Of a stretch of DNA of 64,000 bases, positions 25,700-34,078 are shown piece by piece. Below the pieces are notes generated by a model, which saw only the letters and a list, made by a program, of their open reading frames with translations, was not told where the DNA came from and ran no database searches. The translations under genes and the position numbers were made by a program. Each line of letters begins with the position of its first letter. Positions within the stretch are counted from its first letter, which is position 1. Source of the stretch: JBAZZQ01 sp041658725 (lineage in GTDB: Bacteria > Planctomycetota > Phycisphaerae > JAAYCJ01); contig JBAZZQ010000009.1 in assembly GCA_041658725.1 (NCBI GenBank), positions 1-64,000 of the forward strand, in the 5' to 3' direction.

Positions 25700-27463
25700 A
25701 TGAAACTCGATCCAACGACGATGAAAGACTGGCAAATTGCACAGGCGGCGGAAGAAACGATGAAACCCATTGCCCAGATTGCCGAAGAAATGGGATTGAA
25801 AAAAGACGAACTTATCCCTATGGGGAAGCAGTTGGCTAAGATCGACTATATGAAAATGCTGGCCCGGATGCCAAATGCCCCGACCGGCAAATATATCGAC
25901 GTGACCGCCATTACTCCGACCCCGCTGGGCGAGGGTAAAACGACCACGACCATCGGATTAGTGGAAGGTCTTGGCAAGCTCGGTAAGAAAGTAATAGGAG
26001 CGATTCGTCAACCTAGCGGCGGCCCGACGTTCAACATCAAAGGTTCCGCTGCCGGCGGCGGGTTGGCCCAGTGCATCCCGCTGACACCGCTTTCCGTTCG
26101 CCTGACCGGAGATATCGATTCGATTACCAATGCCCATAATCTGGCTATGGTAGCACTGACGGCACGGATGCAGCATGAGCAAAATTATGACGATGCCCGC
26201 CTGGCTCAGAGCGGTCTGAAGCGTTTGGATATCGATCCGAAAAGTGTCGAAATCAAGTGGGCCATCGATTTTTGTGCCCAGGCCCTTCGTAATATTGTCA
26301 TCGGCAGGGGCGGAAAAATGGATGGGTTTGAAATGGAATCCGGTTTCCAGATCACGGTGTCCAGCGAAGTGATGGCCATCCTGGCCGTCGCCAAAGATCT
26401 CAAGGACATGCGAGAGCGCATCGGAAAAATGGTCGTCGCCCACAGCAAGTCGGGCAAGGAAATCACAACCAGCGATCTGGAAGTCGCCGGAGCGATGACG
26501 GCCTGGATGGTCGATGCCCTTAATCCGAACCTTCTGCAAACCGTCGAAGGTCAGCCGATCCTCGTCCACGCCGGTCCCTTTGCCAATATCGCCATCGGAC
26601 AAAGTTCGATTATCGCCGACCGGGTGGCTACCAAATTGAGCGAATATCACGTTACAGAAAGCGGCTTCGCCGCCGATATCGGTTTTGAAAAGTTCTGGAA
26701 CCTCAAGTGCCGATTCTCCGGACTGGTTCCTAACGCGGTGGTGATCGTAGCCACAATCCGAGCCTTGAAGATGCACGGCGGCGGACCGGCGGTCAAACCC
26801 GGTGTCCCGCTGGATAAAGCCTATATGGAAGAAAATCTGGGTCTGCTGGAAAAAGGCTGCGAAAATCTTATCGCACATATCGAGATCGTCAAAAAGAGCG
26901 GCGTAAGGCCGGTCGTGTGCATCAACGGTTTCTATACCGACACCAAGGCAGAAATCAACCTGGTGAAAAAAATCGGCGAGGCAAACGGGGCTTTGGTTGC
27001 GTTATCCGAACATTGGCTAAAAGGCGGCGAAGGGGCCATAGAACTAGCCGAAACGGTCATGGCCGCCTGCAACGAAAAGAATAATTTCAAATTCCTCTAC
27101 GAACTGAACACCCCTCTTCGTCAGCGGATCGAACTGATTGCCCGGGAATGTTACGGGGCCAAGGGAGTCACCTACAGCGACGAGGCACTGGCGAAGGCGA
27201 AAGCGTTCGAGGCCGACCCGGAATCCGCCAAGCTTGGCACGTGCATGGTTAAGACGCATTTAAGTCTTTCTCATAACCCGGAACTCAAAGGACGGCCAAG
27301 GGATTGGGAGCTGCCTATCCGGGATATTCTGGTGTACCGCGGCGCCGGTTTCATCGTGCCCGTGGCCGGCGAAATTAAATTGATGCCCGGAACAGCGTCC
27401 AATCCCGCCTTCCGGCACATTGACGTCGATGTAAACTCCGGAAAAGTCCAGGGTCTATTTTGA
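25700..27463 (+). CDS. fhs: Formate--tetrahydrofolate ligase
   Basis: Fhs joins formate to tetrahydrofolate using ATP, feeding one-carbon units into purine, serine or acetyl-CoA (Wood-Ljungdahl methyl branch) metabolism. The sequence shows the P-loop TPTPLGEGKTTTTIGL, QPSGGPTFNIKGSAAGGG, LTGDIDSITNAHNL, and the C-terminal MPGTASNPAFRHIDVD. The ATG at 25700, behind AGAGGAAA, gives 587 residues. The ORF is open upstream but lacks support. It leads a gene group that ends in folD, the next enzyme of the pathway. Confidence 0.96.
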   Translation: MKLDPTTMKDWQIAQAAEETMKPIAQIAEEMGLKKDELIPMGKQLAKIDYMKMLARMPNAPTGKYIDVTAITPTPLGEGKTTTTIGLVEGLGKLGKKVIGAIRQPSGGPTFNIKGSAAGGGLAQCIPLTPLSVRLTGDIDSITNAHNLAMVALTARMQHEQNYDDARLAQSGLKRLDIDPKSVEIKWAIDFCAQALRNIVIGRGGKMDGFEMESGFQITVSSEVMAILAVAKDLKDMRERIGKMVVAHSKSGKEITTSDLEVAGAMTAWMVDALNPNLLQTVEGQPILVHAGPFANIAIGQSSIIADRVATKLSEYHVTESGFAADIGFEKFWNLKCRFSGLVPNAVVIVATIRALKMHGGGPAVKPGVPLDKAYMEENLGLLEKGCENLIAHIEIVKKSGVRPVVCINGFYTDTKAEINLVKKIGEANGALVALSEHWLKGGEGAIELAETVMAACNEKNNFKFLYELNTPLRQRIELIARECYGAKGVTYSDEALAKAKAFEADPESAKLGTCMVKTHLSLSHNPELKGRPRDWELPIRDILVYRGAGFIVPVAGEIKLMPGTASNPAFRHIDVDVNSGKVQGLF

Positions 27464-27524
27464 AAAGGTAGCTTCGCCACCCTCGGCGGAGTCTGTTGGG
27501 CTGCTTGAAGGAAAGGATTGTATC

Positions 27525-29231
27525 TTGCAAAGAATCATAAGCACAGTCGGTATTCTGGTGCTCCTGTCGAGTCTTTCCGTTTTGGGCAGTGGTCCCGATC
27601 AATTACCCGCAGAGGAAACGGCCGTTAAAAATGACGTGGATCATTGGGGACTGGGTTTTTCCGATCAGTTCGATGCCTTTAAAAACAAGTTCCGGCAATT
27701 TGCCGAAAAAACGGGAGTAAAATCACCGGATTATGTCCTGGGCGTGGAGACGGCCCTTCGGAAAACTTTCCAGAATAAATATTGGTTTAAAGGCCGGATA
27801 ACAAACGAGGTCGAATTATGCGCGGCAAGAAATGAATCGGAGGCCTTCCAGCTTGCCGTTATTCCCAAAACAGGATTTACCCTTGAGAATGTCGGGATTA
27901 GTGTTTCGGATTTGAAAACAACGGACGAAAAATTCCAGATTTCTTCGAGCTGCATCACGCTTTGGCAGGTCGGTTTCGTCCAAACCGTAAAACCTCAGTA
28001 TCCGACTCGCCACATCGGCGAGTGGCCGGACCCGCTGATCGAGATGAAACCCTTTTCCGTCAAAGGCATCGACCTGGGACTGGTCTGGTGTGAAATCAAG
28101 GTCCCCGGCGATACGCCGCCGGGAGATTACCGTGGCACGCTTACCGTTTCCACTTCAAACGCCAAACCCATTGTCTTGACCCTCAATGTCCATGTCTGGA
28201 ACCTGGCGTTGCCGGATCATATTCCGTTTCCGACCGTCCTGTGGATCGCCGGAAAGATGGGGTCAAAGGAATATCTCGATACCTGCCGCATGTTTTTGGA
28301 ACATCATCTCTCCCCTCTTTCCGTCGGTCAGACCAACGACCTGGGTCTGCTGGACAAAAACCTGGAATTCTGTCTTAGCCGCGGTTTGAAATATTTTCAG
28401 GTCCCGGATGTTTCCAAACCGGAGGCATTCCGACCCTACTACGAGCACCTCAAAAAGAAAGGCTGGCTCGATCAGGCCCTGATCTACGGCGGATTCGACG
28501 AACCGCTGGAAAAAACGTTCCGCGAAAAAGTGATTCCGCGCACGGCAATGATCCATAAGGAATTTCCCGGCCTGAAAGTATTTCTGGCCACACAGTTCTA
28601 TGAAAAGCTGGACCAGGGCACCGATCTCTGGCTGACGGATGTGTCCGCGAACTTTCATTCCTGGCTGAACGCCGGCCGACCGGGGAATCAGCAACTCTGG
28701 TGGTATTTTTGCCACATGCCGATCCACGTCGATTTCGAGCGTCCGCTGGTGGATGCTCCTAACATGTTGATCGATAACGACGCAGTGGAACACCGCCTTC
28801 CCTATTGGATGGCCGATCACTATGGCGTCCGGGGAATCTTCATCTGGGCGGGCAACAACGGTTGGCCTGACAACATTTCCAACTGGCCCGGCAAACCGCT
28901 ACGTTTAACGGAAAAAAATATGGACTTCCCGTATGGCGGCATTCATAACGGAAACGGATTTTTGATATATCCCGGCCCACGGCCGAGCATACGGCTTAAG
29001 GTTCTCCGCGATGGAATCGAAGACTTCTGGTACTTGACTCGCCTCAAGGAACTGGCCAAGAGCGGTCCATATTCCGCGGAAGCCAAAATTTTACTAAAGG
29101 GAATAATGCCGGAGATTTTTGTCGATACGCACTACTACAGCCGCGATCCTAATTCCATTCTTGCCTATCGCAAAAAAATCGGCGATCTACTTGAAAAGGA
29201 GCAAATAACCCATGTCCGCCACAATCATTAG
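27525..29231 (+). CDS. Exported DUF4091 (glycoside hydrolase-like) protein
   Basis: The TTG start at 27525, behind GAAGGAAAGG, is followed by a signal peptide (ISTVGILVLLSSLSVLG). An N-terminal beta-rich region (about 80-220) precedes a TIM-barrel-like part with YGGFDEPLEK, and a C-terminal DUF4091 block ending in LRDGIEDFWYLTRLKEL. DUF4091 proteins are thought to act on glycans, but no activity is assured. Its place between fhs and folD, overlapping folD by 20 bases, is unusual for a presumed periplasmic or secreted sugar enzyme. Confidence 0.75.
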   Translation: MQRIISTVGILVLLSSLSVLGSGPDQLPAEETAVKNDVDHWGLGFSDQFDAFKNKFRQFAEKTGVKSPDYVLGVETALRKTFQNKYWFKGRITNEVELCAARNESEAFQLAVIPKTGFTLENVGISVSDLKTTDEKFQISSSCITLWQVGFVQTVKPQYPTRHIGEWPDPLIEMKPFSVKGIDLGLVWCEIKVPGDTPPGDYRGTLTVSTSNAKPIVLTLNVHVWNLALPDHIPFPTVLWIAGKMGSKEYLDTCRMFLEHHLSPLSVGQTNDLGLLDKNLEFCLSRGLKYFQVPDVSKPEAFRPYYEHLKKKGWLDQALIYGGFDEPLEKTFREKVIPRTAMIHKEFPGLKVFLATQFYEKLDQGTDLWLTDVSANFHSWLNAGRPGNQQLWWYFCHMPIHVDFERPLVDAPNMLIDNDAVEHRLPYWMADHYGVRGIFIWAGNNGWPDNISNWPGKPLRLTEKNMDFPYGGIHNGNGFLIYPGPRPSIRLKVLRDGIEDFWYLTRLKELAKSGPYSAEAKILLKGIMPEIFVDTHYYSRDPNSILAYRKKIGDLLEKEQITHVRHNH

Positions 29232-30108
29232 CGGTAAACAAATTGCCGAGGAAATCCGTTCGGAACTGAGGCAGGAAATTCAACGGCTTAAATCTCAAGG
29301 TATCGTCCCAGGTCTGGGCGTAGTCCTGGTCGGCGAGGACCCCGCCTCGAAATCGTACGTAACGGCGAAGGAAAAAGCATGTGAGGAAATCGGTCTGTTT
29401 TCCGACGATAATCACCTGCCAGCCTCCACTTCGCAGCAGGAACTGATCGCTCTGGTCAAAAAAATGAACGCCGACCCGAAGATACACGGCATCCTCGTTC
29501 AATTGCCGCTGCCGAAACATCTGGATGAAGCCGAAGTCCTCATGACCATCGATCCGGACAAGGACATCGACGGTTTTCACCCCATCAACGTCGGAAGAAT
29601 GGTCATTGGCGAAAAAGCGTATTTGCCGTGCACGCCGCACGGTGTGGTTCAAATGCTGGCACGAAGCGGAGTCAAAACCGATGGAGCCCATGTTGTCGTC
29701 GTCGGCCGGTCTAACATCGTCGGCAAGCCCGTCGCCAATATGCTCCTTCAGAAAAAGGAAAATGCAAACGCCACCGTCACCATTTGCCACACCCGCACGA
29801 AGGATATCGGATATTTTACGCGCCAGGCGGACATCATCATCGCCGCCGCCGGCAGACCCAACACCATCACCGCCGATATGGTCAAGCCCGGTGCGGTAGT
29901 AATCGACGTAGGTGTAAATCGCATCGAGGACAAGACCAAAAAGAACGGTTTCCGCCTCGTCGGCGACGTGGATTTTGAAGCTGTGAAGGAAAAAGCCGGC
30001 ATGATTACTCCCGTCCCCGGCGGAGTAGGTCCGATGACCATTACCATGCTGTTATACAATACCGTCCAGTCCGCCCAACGAGCTGCCCAAAACGCGAAGA
30101 AAAGCTGA
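29212..30108 (+). CDS. folD: Bifunctional methylenetetrahydrofolate dehydrogenase/cyclohydrolase FolD
   Basis: FolD interconverts 10-formyl-, methenyl- and methylene-tetrahydrofolate. Recognisable blocks are PASKSYVTAKEKACEEIG with the catalytic Tyr/Lys, GILVQLPLPKHLDE, PCTPHGVV, VVVGRSNIVGKPVANMLL (NADP site), and the closing PGGVGPMTITMLLYNT. The 298-residue length is normal. It overlaps the DUF4091 gene by 20 bases. With fhs it forms two successive steps of one-carbon transfer. Confidence 0.96.
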   Translation: MSATIISGKQIAEEIRSELRQEIQRLKSQGIVPGLGVVLVGEDPASKSYVTAKEKACEEIGLFSDDNHLPASTSQQELIALVKKMNADPKIHGILVQLPLPKHLDEAEVLMTIDPDKDIDGFHPINVGRMVIGEKAYLPCTPHGVVQMLARSGVKTDGAHVVVVGRSNIVGKPVANMLLQKKENANATVTICHTRTKDIGYFTRQADIIIAAAGRPNTITADMVKPGAVVIDVGVNRIEDKTKKNGFRLVGDVDFEAVKEKAGMITPVPGGVGPMTITMLLYNTVQSAQRAAQNAKKS

Positions 30109-30444
30109 CGGACATAAATAATATTTATTTCGCACCACTCGCGCAATTCCTCCCGGTAATTCGAGTCCTGTAGGATGCGTCTGGACGCATCAATTGTTGA
30201 TTGAAACCATAAAGGCGCGCCCCTATTTTTCAGATTCGCAGATGGTTAGGTCGGAGCCAAAAACATGGCCACGAAGACAAGACCTTGCCACCCAACCGTG
30301 GAAAACACACTCCCTTACGGTCGTGCCTCTTAAAGAGGGGGGCAGAAAAATACGAGGATTAGTTCATTTCTTCTTTTCCTCTTGCTTGACCCGTTTTTCG
30401 TATCATCATATAATCAACAGACGCGATAAAAGGATAATTGGTCT
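30109..30444. other. Intergenic stretch between folD and thiS
   Basis: The 336 bases hold no convincing gene. A perfect inverted repeat, GATGCGTC (30174-30181) and GACGCATC (30184-30191), lies in the middle; a similar one is at 15478-15496. The thiS promoter is at the right end. I looked for a thiamine-pyrophosphate riboswitch and found none; only about 30 bases separate the promoter from thiS. Confidence 0.6.
30386..30414 (+). promoter_or_regulatory. Promoter for thiS-thiG
   Basis: TTGACC (30386-30391) is separated by 17 bases from a perfect TATAAT (30409-30414), and the thiS ATG is at 30445. Confidence 0.78.
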
Positions 30445-30645
30445 ATGCAAGTAACAGTGAATGGTGAACGGCGAGAGATGGCGGAGGATTTAACGATTCT
30501 TCAATTGCTCTCGCAGGTGAGTCTGGCCAATCGCCGGGTGGCGGTGGAAATTAACCGCGAGCTGGTGACGCGGTCGCTTCATGAAACTCGAAAAATCAAT
30601 CCGGGCGATGTTATTGAGATCGTCAGCCTGGTTGGAGGGGGGTAA
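30445..30645 (+). CDS. thiS: Sulfur carrier protein ThiS
   Basis: ThiS is a ubiquitin-like carrier whose C-terminal glycine is thiocarboxylated to deliver sulfur for the thiazole of thiamine. The 66-residue protein has the family pattern: a beta-strand start (MQVTVNGERREM), INPGDVIEIVSLVGGG, and the essential C-terminal Gly-Gly. An AAGGA site precedes the ATG. It is followed after 2 bases by thiG, its direct partner. Confidence 0.93.
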   Translation: MQVTVNGERREMAEDLTILQLLSQVSLANRRVAVEINRELVTRSLHETRKINPGDVIEIVSLVGGG

Positions 30646-30647
30646 AA

Positions 30648-31457
30648 ATGTCGCAGGTCGATTTACTCGCTGATGATTTTGTTGGGCTTGGAGCTTATAA
30701 ATTTCGGAGCCGCTTGTTTGTCGGGACAGGGAAATACGCGACCTTTGAACTGATGCAGCAGGCGTTGGCCCAAAGCGGCTGCGAGGTGGTAACGGTGGCG
30801 GTCCGGCGCGAACGGCTTTTGGATAAACAAAATCGAAATATTCTTGATTTTCTTGATGTCAAAAAATATAACCTGTTGCCGAATACGGCTGGATGTTTTT
30901 CGGCGGAGGATGCGATTCGGGTGGCCCGGCTGGGGCGGGAACTGCTTGAGCTGGATTGGGTCAAGCTTGAAGTTTTGGGGGATACCAAGACACTGTTGCC
31001 CGATCCGATTGGGACGTTCGAGGCTACCAAAGTGCTAGTAAAAGAGGGATTCGTCGTTTTGGCTTATACCAATGACGATCCGATCCTCGCGAAGAAACTT
31101 GCCGAGGAAGGGGCGGCTGCGGTCATGCCGCTTGGGGCGCCTATCGGGTCGGGGCAGGGGATTTTAAATCCGAATAATATTCGTATTATTCTTGAGCAGG
31201 CGAGCGTTCCGATTATTGTCGATGCCGGAGTCGGGACCGCCAGCGACGTTACCGTGGCCATGGAACTTGGGGCTGCGGGGGTTCTGCTCAATACTGGAAT
31301 CGCTATGGCGAAAGACCCGATCAAAATGGCTCGGGCTATGCGATATGCCGTTGATGCCGGACGGCTGGCGTATCTGGCGGGAAGAATTCCGAAAAAGCTC
31401 TATGCCTCGGCCTCCTCGCCGATGGAGGGGCGGATCGATTTGAGCGTGCCAAAATGA
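30648..31457 (+). CDS. thiG: Thiazole synthase ThiG
   Basis: ThiG condenses deoxyxylulose phosphate, dehydroglycine and ThiS-bound sulfur into the thiazole moiety of thiamine. Family blocks are RLFVGTGKYATFELM, WVKLEVLGDTKTLLPD, LVKEGFVVLAYTNDDP, MPLGAPIGSGQGI and DAGVGTASDVTVAMELGA. The 269-residue length is normal. The purine-rich end of thiS (GAGGGGGG) serves as its ribosome site. No thiH, thiO, thiF or thiE lies in this window. Confidence 0.95.
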   Translation: MSQVDLLADDFVGLGAYKFRSRLFVGTGKYATFELMQQALAQSGCEVVTVAVRRERLLDKQNRNILDFLDVKKYNLLPNTAGCFSAEDAIRVARLGRELLELDWVKLEVLGDTKTLLPDPIGTFEATKVLVKEGFVVLAYTNDDPILAKKLAEEGAAAVMPLGAPIGSGQGILNPNNIRIILEQASVPIIVDAGVGTASDVTVAMELGAAGVLLNTGIAMAKDPIKMARAMRYAVDAGRLAYLAGRIPKKLYASASSPMEGRIDLSVPK

Positions 31458-31891
31458 ATCGACGAACACGAAATAGGATTTATCTTTGGGTCATCTTTTT
31501 GGGGCTGGCCAATTTCGTCAGCTACACCGTTGTCTACGGTTATATAGGGGGCGACGCGAAAAACGGCGAAGTCCGCGACGGGCGATATTTCGTTCGCGGG
31601 CATTTTATTCATATCCATTTTAACGATAGAGAGCGAGAAACCGAGGTCTCCCGTGGGACCTGGATATATAGCTATCTGCATTCCATTTCAATTTTGCCCA
31701 CCATGGCCGCCATAATCGTTAGTATGCTGATTTTGGCCCGGCCTCATATTATCGCGACCATGAAGGAGGGATTTATCGGGGGCCAGACTCTGATCACTAT
31801 TTTTGCCACAGTGGTTATTCTCATCGTTGGTGCGATCACGACCTGGTTTATCCTCGACTTCATTCGTGATTTAATCCATGTCGGAAAATAA
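31454..31891 (+). CDS. Unrecognised small integral membrane protein
   Basis: The 145-residue protein has an N-terminal membrane segment (IYLWVIFLGLANFVSYTVV). A hydrophilic loop with several His and Arg follows (GHFIHIHFNDRERETE), then two further membrane segments near residues 75-95 and 110-135. I do not recognise the family. It overlaps thiG by 4 bases and the helicase gene by 14, so it is translated within the same operon. The loop histidines could bind metal, but nothing proves it. Confidence 0.65.
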   Translation: MNRRTRNRIYLWVIFLGLANFVSYTVVYGYIGGDAKNGEVRDGRYFVRGHFIHIHFNDRERETEVSRGTWIYSYLHSISILPTMAAIIVSMLILARPHIIATMKEGFIGGQTLITIFATVVILIVGAITTWFILDFIRDLIHVGK

Positions 31892-33875
31892 CATGCATAT
31901 CCGCGAATGGCTCGGTCCCGAGGGGCCGATTGCCCGGCGTTTGAAAAATTATGAATACCGCCCGCAGCAGATCGACATGGCTGAGGCGGTCGAAAAAGCG
32001 TTGGCGAGCAATCATCACCTGGTCGCCGAGGCCGGAACCGGTCTGGGCAAAACTTTGGCCTATCTGCTGCCCGCCGCCCTGCACGTCGCTCAGACCAAAA
32101 ATCGTCTTCTCATCAGCACCTATACGATCAATCTCCAACAGCAGATCATCGAGAAAGACCTGCCTCTCGTGAACGCGATCCTCCCGTTTGAATTTACCGC
32201 CGTTTTGGTCAAAGGGCGGGGCAACTACATCTGCCTTCGCCGACTCGCCCGGGCCATCAGCAAGGCCAATACGCTGTTCGCCGATCTGAGCGTTATGGAA
32301 GTCCTGGAAAGACTACGCCGCTGGGCGACGGAAAATCCCGACGTGTCGCTCTCCGATCTTGATTTTCCCGTTCCCTCGTGGACCTGGCACCAGGTCTGCA
32401 GCGAGCAGGGCAACTGCCTGGGAAAACGCTGCGTTTTTTTCAATCGCTGTCCGTACTGGCATGCCAGGCGGCGAATGCATCATGCCAATATTCTCGTCGT
32501 CAATCATGCCCTGCTCTTTTCTGAATTGGCTGCCAGGCAGGAGGGATTGTCTTTGCTTGGCAAATACGACCTGGCGATCCTCGATGAAGCCCATAATATC
32601 GAAAACGTCGCCAGCGAGCATTTTGGGATTTATCTGACTGAAAATAAAATCCAGAACATTCTCAACAATCTTTACAATCCCAAATATCACAAGGGGTTGC
32701 TGGCCTCGCTCGATGTTCCGGAGGCCATCAATGCCGCCGAAACTGCCGCTCGAACGACCAAAGATTTTTTCCGTCGATTTCGGGATAACGGCCTGAACGT
32801 ACCGAACGGCGGCGACCGCGCCCTTACCCCCAATGCCGTCAATAACGATCTGACCCCCACATTGAACAATTTAGTGGAAGCATTGAAATTTGCCCGCTCC
32901 AAAGCCGTCGAAGAAGAGGACAGATTCGAAGTCAATCATTATCGCGATCTGCTCCATGAAACGGCCAAAGACGTCGAAGACTTTATCACCCAGAATCGCC
33001 CCGCCTATACCTATTGGCTCGAAACTCCCTTCGCCAGCCAGGACCAGGAGACCCCCAAATCCGTTATTCTTCGTGCCTCGCCCATCACTGTGGCTGAGCA
33101 GCTCAGGGAAACGCTTTTCAATCGCCTAAAATCCGTCATCCTGACCAGCGCCACGCTCAGCGTCGGCGGCAGTGATGGTTTCGACTTCCTGGCCAAACGA
33201 TGGGGAATCGATGAATGCGAACATCTTCAGCTTCAATCGCCATTCGATTATTACAATCAGGTCCAGTTATACATAGAAGCCTCGCTGCCCGACCCTTCGG
33301 ATAGCGATGAATTTCTCGATCCCGCCTGTCTGGCGATCCAAAAATATCTGCTCGAAACCAGCGGCCATGCGTTTGTCCTCTTTACCAGCATTCAAATGAT
33401 GAAACGGGCCGCCGACAAACTCCGGGATTTCTTCAAAGAAAAAAACTGGCCCTTGCTTAGCCAGGAATCCCGCGAGAATCACGTCGCCAGTCAGCGTTAT
33501 AAACTTCTCGAACAATTCAAATCCACCCCTAATGCCGTCCTCTTCGGAGCCGATTCTTTCTGGCAGGGCGTGGACGTGGTCGGAGAATCGCTTTGCAACG
33601 TCATCATCGTCCGATTACCCTTCGCCGTCCCCGACAAACCGCTCATCAAGGCCCGGATCAACCTCGTCAATGAACAAGGCGGCAATGCCTTCCGGGACTA
33701 TCAGCTTCCGGAAGCGATTTTGAAATTCAAGCAGGGCTTTGGCCGGCTCATTCGCAGCAAAACCGACCACGGGATCGTCGTCGTCCTCGACAAGCGGATC
33801 ATCACCAAATCCTACGGAAAACGCTTCTTGAATGCCCTGCCGAAGGTCAAAGTAACCATCAATAATAATGACTAA
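31878..33875 (+). CDS. dinG: DinG/XPD-type Fe-S helicase
   Basis: These are ATP-dependent 5'-3' DNA helicases of superfamily 2 with a [4Fe-4S] cluster, acting in repair and R-loop removal. The 665-residue protein has Walker A GTGLGKT (53-59) and the cluster cysteines C119 (in NYICLRR), C174/C180, C185 and C191. It has the DEAH box DEAH (236-239), LTSATLSVGG, and a C-terminal HELICc_2 region with GFGRLIRSKTDHG. The exonuclease domain of some DinG proteins is absent. It is the last gene of the thiS operon run. Confidence 0.9.
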   Translation: MSENNMHIREWLGPEGPIARRLKNYEYRPQQIDMAEAVEKALASNHHLVAEAGTGLGKTLAYLLPAALHVAQTKNRLLISTYTINLQQQIIEKDLPLVNAILPFEFTAVLVKGRGNYICLRRLARAISKANTLFADLSVMEVLERLRRWATENPDVSLSDLDFPVPSWTWHQVCSEQGNCLGKRCVFFNRCPYWHARRRMHHANILVVNHALLFSELAARQEGLSLLGKYDLAILDEAHNIENVASEHFGIYLTENKIQNILNNLYNPKYHKGLLASLDVPEAINAAETAARTTKDFFRRFRDNGLNVPNGGDRALTPNAVNNDLTPTLNNLVEALKFARSKAVEEEDRFEVNHYRDLLHETAKDVEDFITQNRPAYTYWLETPFASQDQETPKSVILRASPITVAEQLRETLFNRLKSVILTSATLSVGGSDGFDFLAKRWGIDECEHLQLQSPFDYYNQVQLYIEASLPDPSDSDEFLDPACLAIQKYLLETSGHAFVLFTSIQMMKRAADKLRDFFKEKNWPLLSQESRENHVASQRYKLLEQFKSTPNAVLFGADSFWQGVDVVGESLCNVIIVRLPFAVPDKPLIKARINLVNEQGGNAFRDYQLPEAILKFKQGFGRLIRSKTDHGIVVVLDKRIITKSYGKRFLNALPKVKVTINNND

Positions 33876-33907
33876 ATCCCAGCCCAACCGCAACGTTTTG
33901 AAAAATT

Positions 33908-34039
33908 GTAACCGTTCAGAGTCTATTGAAAATTGTCATTGCGAGACCGCGAAGCGGGCGCGGCAATCTCGTACGTTCGCACAAGGAACGAGATTGCTTC
34001 GTCGCTGCGCTCCTCGCAATGACGAGTCTGAACGGTTAC
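33908..34039. repeat. Palindromic MITE-like element, family G (complete copy)
   Basis: GTAACCGTTCAG (33908-33919) and CTGAACGGTTAC (34028-34039) are perfect 12-base terminal inverted repeats. Inside, TTGTCATTGCGAG and CTCGCAATGAC pair, as do GCAATCTCGT and ACGAGATTGC. The element has no coding capacity. It fills the gap between the convergent helicase and transglutaminase genes. Another diverged end copy (TCTGAACGGTGACG) lies just beyond at 34060. Confidence 0.88.
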
Positions 34040-34078
34040 GAAAAATTGTGGTTCTTGATAGCGTCTGAACGGTGACGT

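Noticed and set aside
25958..26878. 306-codon antisense frame opposite fhs
   Set aside because: It has no recognisable motif and lies wholly inside a well-conserved fhs gene.
30109..30444. Thiamine pyrophosphate riboswitch before thiS-thiG
   Set aside because: The promoter lies only about 30 bases before thiS and no TPP-aptamer core (CTGAGA-type) was found.
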